A stretch of 42,183 nt of DNA from Psychromonas sp. (GCA_028041985.1 JAOFNL010000002.1:1-42183); one strand, 5' to 3'. Shown: positions 10,845 through 21,759, numbered from the stretch's first letter. Numbers and translations are program-made. Notes: generated by a model not told the origin, from the letters alone.

Positions 10845-10968
10845 TGCTACACTGAAAAATATCGATTATGTATGTTATGTCGTAGTTTTTTAGATGTTGG
10901 ATAACGTTATTGATGACATAACATGAGATTATGTAAGTTATTAAGTGAATCTTAAAAGTGAGGTAAGT

Positions 10969-11229
10969 ATGCCAATAAAAAAAGTACAGTCTGAATTTGA
11001 TAAACTCTCTAATATTTTAGCTGATGGTGTGGTGGCAGATGAATGTACTGCGGGTGAGTTAAAAAAAGTGCATGATCAATTACAGCAAGCAATTTTATCT
11101 CGTGATCCTGCAAAGTTAATCAGAGACAAAAAAATAGAAGAACAATTGTTGGCGCTTGAAGAGTCGCATCCAGTGGTTGGGAAAGTGGTTAAAGACTTGA
11201 TGAATGCATTATCGGGTATGGGAATTTAA
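10969..11229 (+). CDS. DUF4404-like small protein
   Basis: ORF 10945-11229; likely start MPIKKVQSEF with SD gaggt. C-terminus LEESHPVVGKVVKDLMNALSGMGI resembles DUF4404. Confidence 0.6.
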   Translation: MPIKKVQSEFDKLSNILADGVVADECTAGELKKVHDQLQQAILSRDPAKLIRDKKIEEQLLALEESHPVVGKVVKDLMNALSGMGI

Positions 11230-11266
11230 CTTTTACTCAATACTTTTTTACTCAATATTTAGATAT

Positions 11267-11294
11267 AAAAAAACCGACGTAAAGTCGGTTTTTT
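11267..11294. terminator. Bidirectional rho-independent terminator between the DUF4404-like gene and rpsT
   Basis: AAAAAAACCGACGTAAAGTCGGTTTTTT. Confidence 0.85.
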
Positions 11295-11329
11295 ATTAAG
11301 CAATATTAAAACTTATATTTTGATAAGAA

Positions 11330-11590
11330 TTAAAGTGCTTTAATTTTAGCAGAAAGACGGCTTTTCTTACGAGCTGCCATGTTTTTGCTAATCAGACCTT
11401 TAGTTGCGTAAGCATCTAAAACTGATTGTAATTTAATGAACTCAGCTGATGCTAGTTCTTTGTCAGCAGCTTCGATAGCAACAACAACTTTCTTGATGAA
11501 AGTACGCATCATTGTACGACGGCTTGCATTATGTTTACGGCTTTTTTCTGCTAGTAAAGCGCGTTTTTTTGAAGACTTGATATTAGCCAA
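11330..11590 (-). CDS. rpsT: 30S ribosomal protein S20
   Basis: [35 protein letters not shown]. Confidence 0.97.
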   Translation of the reverse strand: MANIKSSKKRALLAEKSRKHNASRRTMMRTFIKKVVVAIEAADKELASAEFIKLQSVLDAYATKGLISKNMAARKKSRLSAKIKAL

Positions 11591-11906
11591 GACCTTAACT
11601 CCTAAATTCTGTATAACAAGGGATAATCAAAGGTCGTGGAATATGCCCTGTAACACGTGTATTGTCAAATGGTTTCTTATTAACCAATTAAAAACTGGTA
11701 TCAAACCAGGTGGATGGTTAAACTGCGCGCATTTTATACTCAACCCATTACAGATGCAAACCCAGAGTCGCATGTTTCTTAGATTTTACATCAGTAAAGC
11801 TATTAAATTTCACTCAAATGTGTATTTTAGCGTCTTAATTATTGTTGATTAAATAAATAGAATGTTTTTTAGTGGTTGAATTTTTTATTAAGTCTAGGGA
11901 TGAAGT

Positions 11907-13472
11907 GTGAGTAAAAAGCTAATTAAATCAGGCATGATCGTCAGTTCAATGACATTAATCTCTCGAGTGTTAGGACTTGTCCGCGATATTGTCATCGCTA
12001 ATTTGATGGGGGCAGGTGCTGCAGCTGATTTATTTTTCTTCGCAAATAAAATTCCAAATTTTTTACGTCGTCTATTTGCAGAGGGAGCATTTGCACAAGC
12101 TTTTGTACCTGTATTGACTGAATATGAAAAAACACAATCAAGAGATCAAGTAAAAGAGTTGATTTCAGCCGTTTCTGGTACTTTAGGCACTATTGTTACT
12201 GTTATTACTATTTTAGGTGTTTTAGGCTCTTCTGTTATTACTGCATTATTTGGCTTTGGCTGGTTTTTAGAGTGGTGGCATGATGGAGCTGAAGCTTACA
12301 AATTTGAACTCGCCTCTGATATGTTAAAAATTACTTTCCCATATCTATGGTTTATTACCTTTACTGCTTTGTCTGGCGCCATTCTTAATACGTTAGGGAA
12401 ATTTGCGGTTGCAGCTTTTACGCCTGTTTTTTTAAATATAGCTATTATTGGTTGCGCTATTTATGTCGCACCACAATTAGAACAGCCTGAATTTGGTTTA
12501 GCCATGGGCGTTTTTTTAGGTGGCCTTATTCAATTTTTATTTCAAATTCCTTTTTTGAAAAAAGAAAAACTATTAGTTAAGCCAAGTTGGCAGTGGTTTC
12601 ACCCCGGAGTCATCAAAATTCGAACGTTAATGATCCCTGCTTTATTCGGCGTTTCAGTTAGCCAAATTAATTTATTGTTAGATACTTTTATTGCCAGTTT
12701 TTTACAAACAGGCTCTATTAGTTGGTTATATTACTCAGATCGTTTATTAGAGTTTCCATTAGGATTATTTGGAATTGCTATTGCGACAGTTATTTTACCA
12801 AGCCTATCATCTTCACACGTGAGTCAGTCATCGCAAGTGTTTGCAAAGACGTTAGATTGGGGCATACGCACTGTTTTCTTTTTAGGTTTTCCCGCTATGT
12901 TAGGTTTGATTGTACTAGCAGAGCCAATGTTACGCGTGTTATTTATGCGTGGAGAGTTTGATATGCAAGATGTCAGCATGTCAGCCATGAGTTTATGGGC
13001 CTATGGTAGTGGGTTATTAAGTTTCATGTTAGTTAAGGTGCTCGCTCCTGGTTACTATTCTCGTCAAGATACAAGAACGCCAGTTAAGTTTGGGATCATC
13101 GCTATGGTCAGCAATATGGTGCTTAATATTATTTTCGCTATTCCTTTTGGTTATGTTGGCTTAGCGATTGCGACGTCATTGTCTGCGAGTTTAAATGCAG
13201 GGTTGCTTTGGTTCGGGCTTTATAAAGGTGGCGTTTATCAAGTACAAAAACAAAGTATTGCAGTGTTAATTCGTATTATATGCTCTGGTGCAGTGATGGC
13301 AGTTGGATTACTGATGATGACACCTAATTTAGTCATGTGGAGTGAATTTTCTTTATTGGAAGCTGCTGTTCATTTGTTCCTGCTTATCTTAGGTGGCATC
13401 GCTGTATATTTGCTGAGTAATTTGCTTTTTGGCTTACGGCTTCACCATTTTAAAGTCAACGCAGACAATTAA
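11907..13472 (+). CDS. murJ: Lipid II flippase MurJ (MviN)
   Basis: MSKKLIKSGMIVSSMTLISRVLGLVRDIVIA...FFFANKIPNFLRRLFAEGAFAQAFVPVL; GTG start. Confidence 0.96.
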   Translation: MSKKLIKSGMIVSSMTLISRVLGLVRDIVIANLMGAGAAADLFFFANKIPNFLRRLFAEGAFAQAFVPVLTEYEKTQSRDQVKELISAVSGTLGTIVTVITILGVLGSSVITALFGFGWFLEWWHDGAEAYKFELASDMLKITFPYLWFITFTALSGAILNTLGKFAVAAFTPVFLNIAIIGCAIYVAPQLEQPEFGLAMGVFLGGLIQFLFQIPFLKKEKLLVKPSWQWFHPGVIKIRTLMIPALFGVSVSQINLLLDTFIASFLQTGSISWLYYSDRLLEFPLGLFGIAIATVILPSLSSSHVSQSSQVFAKTLDWGIRTVFFLGFPAMLGLIVLAEPMLRVLFMRGEFDMQDVSMSAMSLWAYGSGLLSFMLVKVLAPGYYSRQDTRTPVKFGIIAMVSNMVLNIIFAIPFGYVGLAIATSLSASLNAGLLWFGLYKGGVYQVQKQSIAVLIRIICSGAVMAVGLLMMTPNLVMWSEFSLLEAAVHLFLLILGGIAVYLLSNLLFGLRLHHFKVNADN

Positions 13473-13574
13473 TAGTAAATCACGAAAATGAAAGCTGATT
13501 CCTTGGCAACCTTAATATATAATCGACTTTTTGCATTTTCAATGCTCATTTTGACAGTTAATTAAGACATTATC

Positions 13575-14504
13575 ATGGAATTAATACGCGGAATTCACAA
13601 TCTGCAACAGCAACGGGAAGGTTGTGTTCTAAGCATTGGTAACTTTGATGGCATACATCTCGGTCACCATGCAGTTTTAACGCGCCTATTAAAAGAAGCT
13701 AAACGCTTACAAGTTCCTGCGACAGTCATGACTTTTGAACCGCAACCTGCTGAGCTTTTCTCTGGTAATAATGCGCCAGCACGTTTAAGTCGTTTGCGTG
13801 ATAAATTTGTACAACTTGAAAAGTTACACCTTGATCGATTATTGTGTGTCTCATTTACACATGAATTTGCGAACTTAAGTGCCGAAGAGTTTATTGAACA
13901 GCTATTAATTAAAAAATTAAATGTAAAGTTTTTAGTCGTTGGTGATGATTTTCATTTTGGTTACCAACGTTTAGGTGATTTTTCGCTCTTACAAGAAGCG
14001 GGTGAGAAATACGGTTTTGAGGTGGTCGACACAAGTAGCCTTTCTCAAGATGCTTGTCGTGTTAGTAGTACACGTATTCGTAGCGCCTTAGCAAAAGGTC
14101 AACTGCAACAAGCCGAACAAATGTTAGGGCGTAAATATAGTATTGCTGGACGGATAGGACATGGTCGTAAATTAGGCCGCACAATAGGCGTACCAACGGC
14201 TAATTTATTTTTAAAACGCCGTGTGTCGCCGGTTTCAGGTGTCTTTGTTGTGTCTGTGTTAGGTATTGGCGATAAAGTTTATCGTGGTGTAGCGAATATA
14301 GGTTGCCGTCCTACGGTACAAGGTGAAAGGCAGCAACTAGAAGTGCATATTTTTGATTTTAAAGGAGACTTGTACGGTCTTCAGTTAGAAGTGGCACTGG
14401 AAAAGAAATTGCGTAATGAAGTTCGTTTTGATTCATTCGCAGAATTAAAAGTACAAATTGATAAAGACATTCAACAAGCTAGAGAATGGCATCAGCTTAA
14501 TTAA
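13575..14504 (+). CDS. ribF: Bifunctional riboflavin kinase/FAD synthetase
   Basis: [43 protein letters not shown]. Confidence 0.96.
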   Translation: MELIRGIHNLQQQREGCVLSIGNFDGIHLGHHAVLTRLLKEAKRLQVPATVMTFEPQPAELFSGNNAPARLSRLRDKFVQLEKLHLDRLLCVSFTHEFANLSAEEFIEQLLIKKLNVKFLVVGDDFHFGYQRLGDFSLLQEAGEKYGFEVVDTSSLSQDACRVSSTRIRSALAKGQLQQAEQMLGRKYSIAGRIGHGRKLGRTIGVPTANLFLKRRVSPVSGVFVVSVLGIGDKVYRGVANIGCRPTVQGERQQLEVHIFDFKGDLYGLQLEVALEKKLRNEVRFDSFAELKVQIDKDIQQAREWHQLN

Positions 14505-14530
14505 TTAGAACGTTAGATGGAATAAAACCA

Positions 14531-17365
14531 ATGAGTGATTACAAAAGTACATTAAATTTACCAAAAACTGGATTCCCGATGCGTGCAAATTTGGCGAATC
14601 GTGAACCTAATATGCTGAAAAATTGGTACAAGCAAGATCTTTATGGAAAGATTCGAGCTGCCAAAAAAGGTAAAAAAACGTTCATTTTGCATGATGGCCC
14701 TCCTTATGCAAATGGCGATATTCACATTGGTCACTCAGTTAATAAAATTCTTAAAGATATTATTATCAAATCTAAAACGTTATCTGACTTTGATGCCCCG
14801 TACATTCCTGGCTGGGATTGTCATGGTTTACCAATCGAATTAAAAGTTGAACAAAAGCACGGTAAACCAGGTAAAAAGCTAACCGCAGCAGAGTTCCGCG
14901 TTAAATGTCGTGAGTATGCCGCTCGTCAAGTTGATGGTCAGCGTAAAGACTTTAAACGTCTTGGTGTATTAGGTGAGTGGGATAATCCATACCTAACAAT
15001 GAACTTCGCAACAGAAGCAAATATCGTTCGTGCGTTAGCAAATATCATTAAAAATGACCACCTTCATAAAGGTTCAAAACCTGTTCATTGGTGTACTGAT
15101 TGTGGATCAGCGTTGGCAGAAGCTGAAGTTGAATATGAAGATAAAGTGTCTCCTGCTATCGATGTTGCATTTAATGCAGTTGATACCGATGCTGTATTAT
15201 CTTGTTTTGATAAGCAAGGTGCTGATTTTGGCGAAGGGACTATCTCTGCGGTTATCTGGACTACTACACCTTGGACATTACCTGCTAATCGCGCAATCGC
15301 GTTAGCGGCTAAAGTTGAATATTCATTAGTACAAGCGGGTGAACGTCGTTTAATTTTAGCCACTGACTTAGTCTCTGGTTGTATGGCTCGTTATGGTATC
15401 GAAGATTTCACTACGCTAGCAATTACGACTGGTGCTGCATTAGAAAAACAATTATTTCAACACCCATTCTTAGATTTACAAGTGCCTGCGATTGTTGCAG
15501 ACCACGTAACTATTGATGCGGGTACAGGCTGTGTACATACTGCTCCTGGCCATGGTCAAGACGATTACTCTGCTGGTTTGAGATACGACTTAGAAGTCGC
15601 TAACCCTGTTGCAGACAACGGTGTATTTCGTGAAGATACGGAGTTCTTTGCTGGTTTACATGTATTTAAAGCAAACGATACGGTATTAGACGTGTTAACT
15701 GAACGTAATGCCTTGTTGCATCACGTGAATATTAAACATAGTTATCCGCATTGCTGGAGACATAAAACGCCAATTATCTTCCGTGCAACACCTCAATGGT
15801 TTATTTCAATGGATCAAAAAGGATTGCGCGATAATGCATTAGGTGAAATTAAACAAGTTAAATGGATCCCAAGTTGGGGCCAAAATCGAATTGAAAAAAT
15901 GATTGAAGGGCGCCCAGATTGGTGTGTATCACGCCAACGTACATGGGGCGTTCCAATTCCACTGTTTGTAAATAAAGAAACAGAAGAGTTACATGAAAAC
16001 TCTATTGAGATGATGGAGCTCATCGCTCAAAAAATCGAGAAAGAAGGGATTCAAGCTTGGTTCGATTTAGATCCTGAATCTATTTTAGGTTTTGAAGCTG
16101 AGCAATTCCGTAAAGTTACCGATACGTTAGATGTTTGGTTCGACTCGGGTACAACACATGCCGCTGTAGTTGGTATACGTGATGAATATAAACAAGCGGA
16201 TGGTACACAAGCATCAGCAGACTTATATTTAGAAGGCTCAGATCAACACCGAGGTTGGTTCCAATCTTCATTATTAACTAGCACTGCAATCAACGGTGTA
16301 GCACCTTATAAAGAAGTATTAACGCACGGTTTCGTTGTTGATGGTGACGGCAAAAAGATGTCTAAATCACTGGGTAACGTAATGTCACCACAAACAGTGA
16401 TGAATGACTTAGGTGCTGATATTTTACGCTTATGGGTTGCTTCGACCGATTACACGGGCGAAATTACGGTTTCTGATGAAATTTTAAACCGAAGTGCTGA
16501 TAGTTACCGACGTATTCGTAATACATCGCGTTTCTTATTATCAAACTTAAATGGTTTTGACCCACAAACTGATTTAGTGGCTCCGGAAGAAATGGTGGCA
16601 TTAGACCGTTGGATCGTAGCTAAAGCATTAACCATGCAAAATGAAGTGATTGAAGCTTACGATAATTACAACTTACATGTTGTATATCAAAAACTAATGC
16701 ATTTCTGTTCAATTGATTTAGGTAGTTTCTACTTAGATATTATTAAAGATCGTCAATACACAGCAAAAACAGGTAGTAATGCTCATTTAAGTTGTCAAAC
16801 TGCGCTTTATCATATTGTTGAATCAATTGTACGTTTAATTGCGCCAATCTTAAGCTTTACAGCTGATGAAATATGGGGACGCTTACCTGGTGAACGCAAC
16901 GAGTTTGTATTCACTGAAACATGGTATGAAGGATTATTTGGTTTATCAGATAACGAGCCATTAGATAATGATAAATGGGCGCAAATCATTACAGTACGTG
17001 CCGAGGTCAATAAAGCATTAGAGCTTGCTCGTAAAGAGGCGGTGATTGGTGGTGGATTAGAAGCAGAAGTGACCTTATATGCTTCAGATGAAATCAGTGC
17101 GTTATTGAATACCTTAGATGATGAATTACGTTTTGTATTGATTACATCACAAGCAACAGTAAAACCATTAGCTGATGCTTCTGCTGATGCCGTTACGACA
17201 GAGCTTAAAGGTTTAGCTGTGCAAGTTGTGAAAAGTGCAGCCGCTAAGTGTGACCGTTGTTGGCATCATCGTGAAGAAGTTGGTCAAAATGAGCAACATC
17301 CTGAATTGTGTGGACGTTGTATTACTAATGTTGATGGTGAAGGTGAAGTACGTCAATTTGCTTAG
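14531..17365 (+). CDS. ileS: Isoleucyl-tRNA synthetase
   Basis: HIGH motif ([11 protein letters not shown]), [10 protein letters not shown]-terminal zinc motif CDRCWHH...CGRC. Confidence 0.98.
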   Translation: MSDYKSTLNLPKTGFPMRANLANREPNMLKNWYKQDLYGKIRAAKKGKKTFILHDGPPYANGDIHIGHSVNKILKDIIIKSKTLSDFDAPYIPGWDCHGLPIELKVEQKHGKPGKKLTAAEFRVKCREYAARQVDGQRKDFKRLGVLGEWDNPYLTMNFATEANIVRALANIIKNDHLHKGSKPVHWCTDCGSALAEAEVEYEDKVSPAIDVAFNAVDTDAVLSCFDKQGADFGEGTISAVIWTTTPWTLPANRAIALAAKVEYSLVQAGERRLILATDLVSGCMARYGIEDFTTLAITTGAALEKQLFQHPFLDLQVPAIVADHVTIDAGTGCVHTAPGHGQDDYSAGLRYDLEVANPVADNGVFREDTEFFAGLHVFKANDTVLDVLTERNALLHHVNIKHSYPHCWRHKTPIIFRATPQWFISMDQKGLRDNALGEIKQVKWIPSWGQNRIEKMIEGRPDWCVSRQRTWGVPIPLFVNKETEELHENSIEMMELIAQKIEKEGIQAWFDLDPESILGFEAEQFRKVTDTLDVWFDSGTTHAAVVGIRDEYKQADGTQASADLYLEGSDQHRGWFQSSLLTSTAINGVAPYKEVLTHGFVVDGDGKKMSKSLGNVMSPQTVMNDLGADILRLWVASTDYTGEITVSDEILNRSADSYRRIRNTSRFLLSNLNGFDPQTDLVAPEEMVALDRWIVAKALTMQNEVIEAYDNYNLHVVYQKLMHFCSIDLGSFYLDIIKDRQYTAKTGSNAHLSCQTALYHIVESIVRLIAPILSFTADEIWGRLPGERNEFVFTETWYEGLFGLSDNEPLDNDKWAQIITVRAEVNKALELARKEAVIGGGLEAEVTLYASDEISALLNTLDDELRFVLITSQATVKPLADASADAVTTELKGLAVQVVKSAAAKCDRCWHHREEVGQNEQHPELCGRCITNVDGEGEVRQFA

Positions 17366-17394
17366 TAGATAACCTCATCAGTTAACTTGCATAA

Positions 17395-17433
17395 AGCGCC
17401 TTGGTTCTGAAAATGATTTAAGGCGTTTTTTTT
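17395..17433 (+). terminator. Putative terminator/attenuator between ileS and lspA
   Basis: GCGCCTT...AAGGCGTTTTTTTT; 6 bp stem, long loop, U-tract. Confidence 0.5.
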
Positions 17434-17454
17434 AATGTTTTGATTGGAAATATT

Positions 17455-18003
17455 ATGTCTGAAAAATCAAAAAAATCCTCAATGAGATCTGGTTTACCTT
17501 GGTTATGGTTGACACTTGTAGCCTTGGTTGTAGATCAGTTAACTAAGTACTGGACGGTACAAGCTTTGGCTTTGCATGAATCTTATGAGATTTTGTCTTT
17601 CTTTAATTTTACCTATGCGCGAAACTACGGTGCTGCATTTAGTTTTTTGGGTGATGCTGGCGGTTGGCAAAAGTATTTGTTTAGTGGCATTGCATTTCTG
17701 GTTTCTGCATACTTGTTATATTCGATGAAAAAAACAAGTGCAACACAACCTTGGTTAAATTGCTCCTATGCGTTGATTTTGTCTGGTGCGATCGGAAATG
17801 TAATGGATCGTTTAATGTTTGGGTATGTGGTCGACTTTTTAGATTTTGATTTAGGATTTTATCGTTGGCCCACTTTTAATGTTGCTGATATAGCTATTTT
17901 TATTGGCGCGGCAATGATGATTATTGATTCTTTATTTTGGGCTGAAAAACGCGAGAAATCCAAACAAAACGAAGAAAAAAAGGATAATAATAATGACGAA
18001 TGA
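17455..18003 (+). CDS. lspA: Lipoprotein signal peptidase (signal peptidase II)
   Basis: DQLTKYW, NYGAAFSFL, GNVMDRL, VVDFLDF, TFNVADIAI motifs; start MSEKSKKSS. Confidence 0.96.
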   Translation: MSEKSKKSSMRSGLPWLWLTLVALVVDQLTKYWTVQALALHESYEILSFFNFTYARNYGAAFSFLGDAGGWQKYLFSGIAFLVSAYLLYSMKKTSATQPWLNCSYALILSGAIGNVMDRLMFGYVVDFLDFDLGFYRWPTFNVADIAIFIGAAMMIIDSLFWAEKREKSKQNEEKKDNNNDE

Positions 18004-18436
18004 AAAAAAAGTAATTGGCGAAAGTAGCGAAGTATTAATGCATTTTTCAATTAAATTGTCAGATGGTTCAGCAGTTGATAGTACAAAAGTGGCTAATAAA
18101 CCTGCTAAATTCGTAATGGGTGACGGTAGTTTAACACCTGGTTTTGAATCATGCCTGTTAGGCTTATCTGAAGGGGACTCTGAAATTTTTACCTTAGAGC
18201 CTGAATCTGCTTTTGGATTACCGAATCCTGATAATTTTCATTATATTGAACTCAGTAAATTTTCTGCTGATGTTCCTGCTGAAGTGGGTACTATTATTAG
18301 CTTTACTCAACCTGATGGTAGTGATATTCCAGGTATTATTCGTGAAATTGTTGCCGATAGTGTGACTGTGGACTTCAATCATCCATTAGCGGGTCAAACT
18401 GTCACTTTCGAAGTTGATGTACTAGAAGTTTTATAA
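17993..18436 (+). CDS. fkpB: FKBP-type peptidyl-prolyl cis-trans isomerase FkpB (SlpA)
   Basis: LSDGSAVDSTKVANKPAKFVMGDGSLTPGFESCLLGL...; the ATG at 17993 overlaps the lspA 3' end by 11 nt; SD aagga inside lspA. Confidence 0.93.
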   Translation: MTNEKKVIGESSEVLMHFSIKLSDGSAVDSTKVANKPAKFVMGDGSLTPGFESCLLGLSEGDSEIFTLEPESAFGLPNPDNFHYIELSKFSADVPAEVGTIISFTQPDGSDIPGIIREIVADSVTVDFNHPLAGQTVTFEVDVLEVL

Positions 18437-18460
18437 ATAACCTGAAATATTGAGAGCCTT

Positions 18461-19405
18461 ATGAAAATTATTTTAGCTAATCCTCGTGGTTTCTGTGCTG
18501 GTGTGCATCGTGCAATTAATATTGTGGAGCGTGCATTAGAGCTTTTTCCGGCGCCTATCTATGTGCGTCATGAAGTAGTACATAATCAGTATGTGGTTGA
18601 TGATTTAAAGGCTCGTGGTGCTGTTTTCGTGGAAGAACTTGATGAAGTGCCTGACGATAATATTGTTATTTTTAGTGCGCATGGTGTTGCGCAAAGTGTG
18701 CGAGAAGAAGCAAAGCGTCGCGCATTAAAAGTATTTGATGCAACTTGTCCTTTAGTAACCAAAGTACACATGGAGGTAACTCGCGCAAGCCGTCGTGGCC
18801 AAGAGTGTATTTTAATCGGACATCAAGGGCACCCAGAAGTGATTGGTACTATGGGGCAGTATGATAATGAAAAGGGCGGAATTTATCTGGTTGAATCACC
18901 AGAAGATGTACTTAAACTAGAAGTTAAAAACCCAGCAAGTTTAAGTTATAGCTCTCAAACTACTTTATCAGTTGATGATACTGCTAATGTAATTGATGCA
19001 TTACGTGAAAAGTTTCCTGCCATTGAAGGTCCAAGAAAAAATGATATCTGCTATGCGACTCAAAACAGACAAGATGCAGTGAAAGATCTCGCGGACAAAA
19101 CTGATTTGGTTTTAGTTGTAGGTTCAACAAACTCATCCAATTCTAATCGGTTACGTGAAAAAGCGAGTAGTGTGGGCGTTAATGCATATTTAATCGACAA
19201 TGCGCTCGATATTAATAGTGATTGGTTCGACAATATAAAAACCGTGGGTGTGACTGCTGGCGCTTCTGCTCCTGATGTTTTGGTGCAGGCCGTTATTGAA
19301 AAATTGAAAACCTTAGGTGGCAGTGTTGTGATTGAGAATCCTGGGGTTGAAGAAAATACGGTTTTTGAAGTACCGGCAGAATTACGTATAAGAGAAGTAA
19401 ACTAA
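18461..19405 (+). CDS. ispH: 4-hydroxy-3-methylbut-2-enyl diphosphate reductase
   Basis: [38 protein letters not shown], conserved Cys residues. Confidence 0.97.
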   Translation: MKIILANPRGFCAGVHRAINIVERALELFPAPIYVRHEVVHNQYVVDDLKARGAVFVEELDEVPDDNIVIFSAHGVAQSVREEAKRRALKVFDATCPLVTKVHMEVTRASRRGQECILIGHQGHPEVIGTMGQYDNEKGGIYLVESPEDVLKLEVKNPASLSYSSQTTLSVDDTANVIDALREKFPAIEGPRKNDICYATQNRQDAVKDLADKTDLVLVVGSTNSSNSNRLREKASSVGVNAYLIDNALDINSDWFDNIKTVGVTAGASAPDVLVQAVIEKLKTLGGSVVIENPGVEENTVFEVPAELRIREVN

Positions 19406-19560
19406 TACCATTCCGTTTAATTAAATGACCAATTATTGCGAAGGAAAAAGAGTGTAGTTCAAGGCGCATGATTGAGTAATAGCTAGCTATTGCGATTGAA
19501 TGCAACGCAGAAAAACACTTTTTTAACTAGCAATAATGTTCAGGTTGTTAGGCGAAATTT
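19405..19560. repeat. Palindromic intergenic repeat element after ispH
   Basis: Core AATAGCTAGCTATT (19478-19491). Outer arms ATTATTG (19432-19438) and CAATAAT (19531-19537) are symmetric about the same centre, 19484/19485. Starts with ATACCATTCC. Confidence 0.6.
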
Positions 19561-19573
19561 GAGGTAAATGCTT

Positions 19574-19596
19574 GTTCCCTTTATGAAACTTACAAC
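19574..19596 (+). repeat. 23 nt repeat, copy A (GTTCCCTTTATGAAACTTACAAC)
   Basis: 22 of 23 nt match the reverse complement of 20827-20849. Confidence 0.75.
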
Positions 19597-19608
19597 CATG
19601 AATGCATT

Positions 19609-19635
19609 AAAAAGGAGAACTAAGTTCTCCTTTTT
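19609..19635. terminator. Bidirectional rho-independent terminator between ispH and glnB
   Basis: AAAAAGGAGAACTAAGTTCTCCTTTTT. Confidence 0.85.
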
Positions 19636-19681
19636 GATTATTCGATATGTAGTCTTGAAATATGTTTACATATTAAAGAGT

Positions 19682-20029
<348 letters not shown>

Positions 20030-20242
20030 TTAATGTTGATTTCAAGTAAAAAGTAGATAAATCTCGAAGAGATTCACAGAGTGTTACTTCACGCTATAAA
20101 TTTTCAGGCTAAATATGGAAAACAATATTACACTATTAGCAAATCAATAAAAAACAAACTTTTACTGCTAATTTAACCTGCTTCACTGTATTTATTCCGA
20201 TTGCTAAAAGTCTGTCACTATTATCACGGTATGGGTAACAAT

Positions 20243-20743
20243 ATGCGCACAATTCAAGGCTTCACTTTTTTAGAAATGGTGATTGTGATGATCATCAGCA
20301 GTTTATTGCTAACTATCGGTATTCCCGGCTTCACTGCACTGATCAAAGGAAATCGATTATTGAATGTCGGCAGCTCAATACAAACCAGTTTAATGTTTGC
20401 CCGAAGTCAATCTGTTAGCTTGATGAGTTATGTAACCGTTTGTCCGCTAGTAGGAAACTCTTGCAGCAACAACTGGATAAACGGTTTGGACATCTTTATC
20501 GACAATGACCAAGACCAAGTCTTAGGAGTGAACGATACAAAATTAAAAGCAGCGGATCCTTTCAACAACCTTGATACTTTGGTTTTTCCTACTTCATCAG
20601 TTACCTTCACACCTGATGGACAAATTACAGGATCAGCATCTCTGTTTCGTTACTGTACCGATGAAGAAAGAATTGCCGTCTCAATTGCTTTTAGCGGACG
20701 AGCTAAGATTGTAACCGACGAGGATTTTACAGACTGCTTATAA
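20243..20743 (+). CDS. fimT: GspH/FimT-family minor type IV pseudopilin
   Basis: Prepilin cleavage/methylation motif QGFTFLEMVIVMIISSLLLTIGIPGF; the ORF track starts at a TTG (20201), but MRTIQGF at 20243 is likelier. Confidence 0.82.
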   Translation: MRTIQGFTFLEMVIVMIISSLLLTIGIPGFTALIKGNRLLNVGSSIQTSLMFARSQSVSLMSYVTVCPLVGNSCSNNWINGLDIFIDNDQDQVLGVNDTKLKAADPFNNLDTLVFPTSSVTFTPDGQITGSASLFRYCTDEERIAVSIAFSGRAKIVTDEDFTDCL

Positions 20744-20826
20744 TAGACTGCATAGAGAATCTTAGTTTTATACCAATAACGTTAATTAACAGATCTCTTT
20801 TACTTGTTAAAATAACTTATTTCTTC

Positions 20827-20849
20827 GTTGTAAGTTTCGTAAAGGGAAC
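20827..20849 (-). repeat. 23 nt repeat, copy B (inverted relative to copy A)
   Basis: GTTGTAAGTTTCGTAAAGGGAAC is the reverse complement of copy A with one mismatch. Confidence 0.75.
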
Positions 20850-20904
20850 ACCATTTTAAGCCTTAAACTAAGCGATTTTTTCTGTGTGAAATTTAGATAA
20901 CTTG

Positions 20905-20938
20905 CAAAAATACCCTATCAAATTAATGAAATAGGGTT
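20905..20938 (-). terminator. Putative terminator of the minor pilin operon
   Basis: On the - strand AACCCTAT...ATAGGGTATTTTTGC; stem plus short U-tract downstream of the last gene. Confidence 0.5.
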
Positions 20939-20977
20939 AATTAATAAGACAAGGTAATACCATAAAATATAATCATT

Positions 20978-21304
20978 TTACATCGGAGTAGTTTCTGATT
21001 TTACTCTAGCATCTTTATTTTTAAATGTGGCGTTACCAGTGACACATTCCATAACACTTTTTATTTTTAATCCAGTGATTCCATCTGAAGAATATGCAGT
21101 TGAACCAGGTAGTTGCAGTAAAAACTCTTCTTTATTTTTATTCTTATAAACAAACTGATGAACCACTTTACTTTGGTCTTCTAATTCAACAAAACATGTA
21201 TACGTAACTCTTTCTTCTGCTGCGTAACTTAACGAGGAAGTGAATACTAGCAATGTCGTCATGGCTAAGATACCCGGAAATGCCCGGCATAATATTGTCA
21301 TCAT
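20978..21304 (-). CDS. Small exported protein, TapY2/PilY2-position homologue
   Basis: Signal peptide (MMTILCRAFPGILAMTTLLVFTSSLSYA), then YTCFVELEDQSKVVHQFVYKN...LPGSTAYSSDG...IKSVMECV, resembling TapY2-family proteins. Position: last gene of the pilin operon. SD aagga before the ATG. Confidence 0.55.
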   Translation of the reverse strand: MMTILCRAFPGILAMTTLLVFTSSLSYAAEERVTYTCFVELEDQSKVVHQFVYKNKNKEEFLLQLPGSTAYSSDGITGLKIKSVMECVTGNATFKNKDARVKSETTPM

Positions 21305-21315
21305 ACTGTTATCCT

Positions 21316-21747
21316 TTATTTCCAACAATTTGTCGAGGCACCACCAGATGCCGTTAATGCGGATTTAGCGAGTTCATGAGTAATAATTAATTTTGCACAA
21401 TCTTTATCGTTTACTTGAGAGCTAATAGCGGTAGCAGTCAGAGTAAAGCCTGTTGTCGGGCGAGCAGGGCTAGCTGAACTTGTTGTAATAGAATAGTAGC
21501 CATTTTCAGTAATAAACGGATTTGTACTCATGCCCAGCTGAGTTTTTAAATTTTCTGCGTATTGATGCTGATCTAAATAAAACATTTCCTGCTTATTAGC
21601 TAAGTTTAGAAGTGCACTCTGTGCCTCACTGCGCTTCGATTTCAGTACATGTTGTGTATATGCAGGGTAAGCAACGCCTGCTAATATACCAATAATCATG
21701 ATGGTAATGAGCAGTTCAACTAATGTGAATCCTAGCTTATTTTTCAT
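21316..21747 (-). CDS. pilE: Type IV minor pilin PilE
   Basis: KLGFTLVELLITIMIIGILAGVAYPAYTQHVLKSKRSEAQSALLNLANKQEMFYLDQ; C-terminal Cys pair. Confidence 0.9.
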   Translation of the reverse strand: MKNKLGFTLVELLITIMIIGILAGVAYPAYTQHVLKSKRSEAQSALLNLANKQEMFYLDQHQYAENLKTQLGMSTNPFITENGYYSITTSSASPARPTTGFTLTATAISSQVNDKDCAKLIITHELAKSALTASGGASTNCWK

Positions 21748-21759
21748 TATGTAATGCCT

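Noticed and set aside
11436-11852. 138 aa + strand ORF antisense to rpsT and into the murJ upstream region
   Set aside because: Overlaps rpsT on the opposite strand; second half is AT-rich intergenic DNA; no domain signal.
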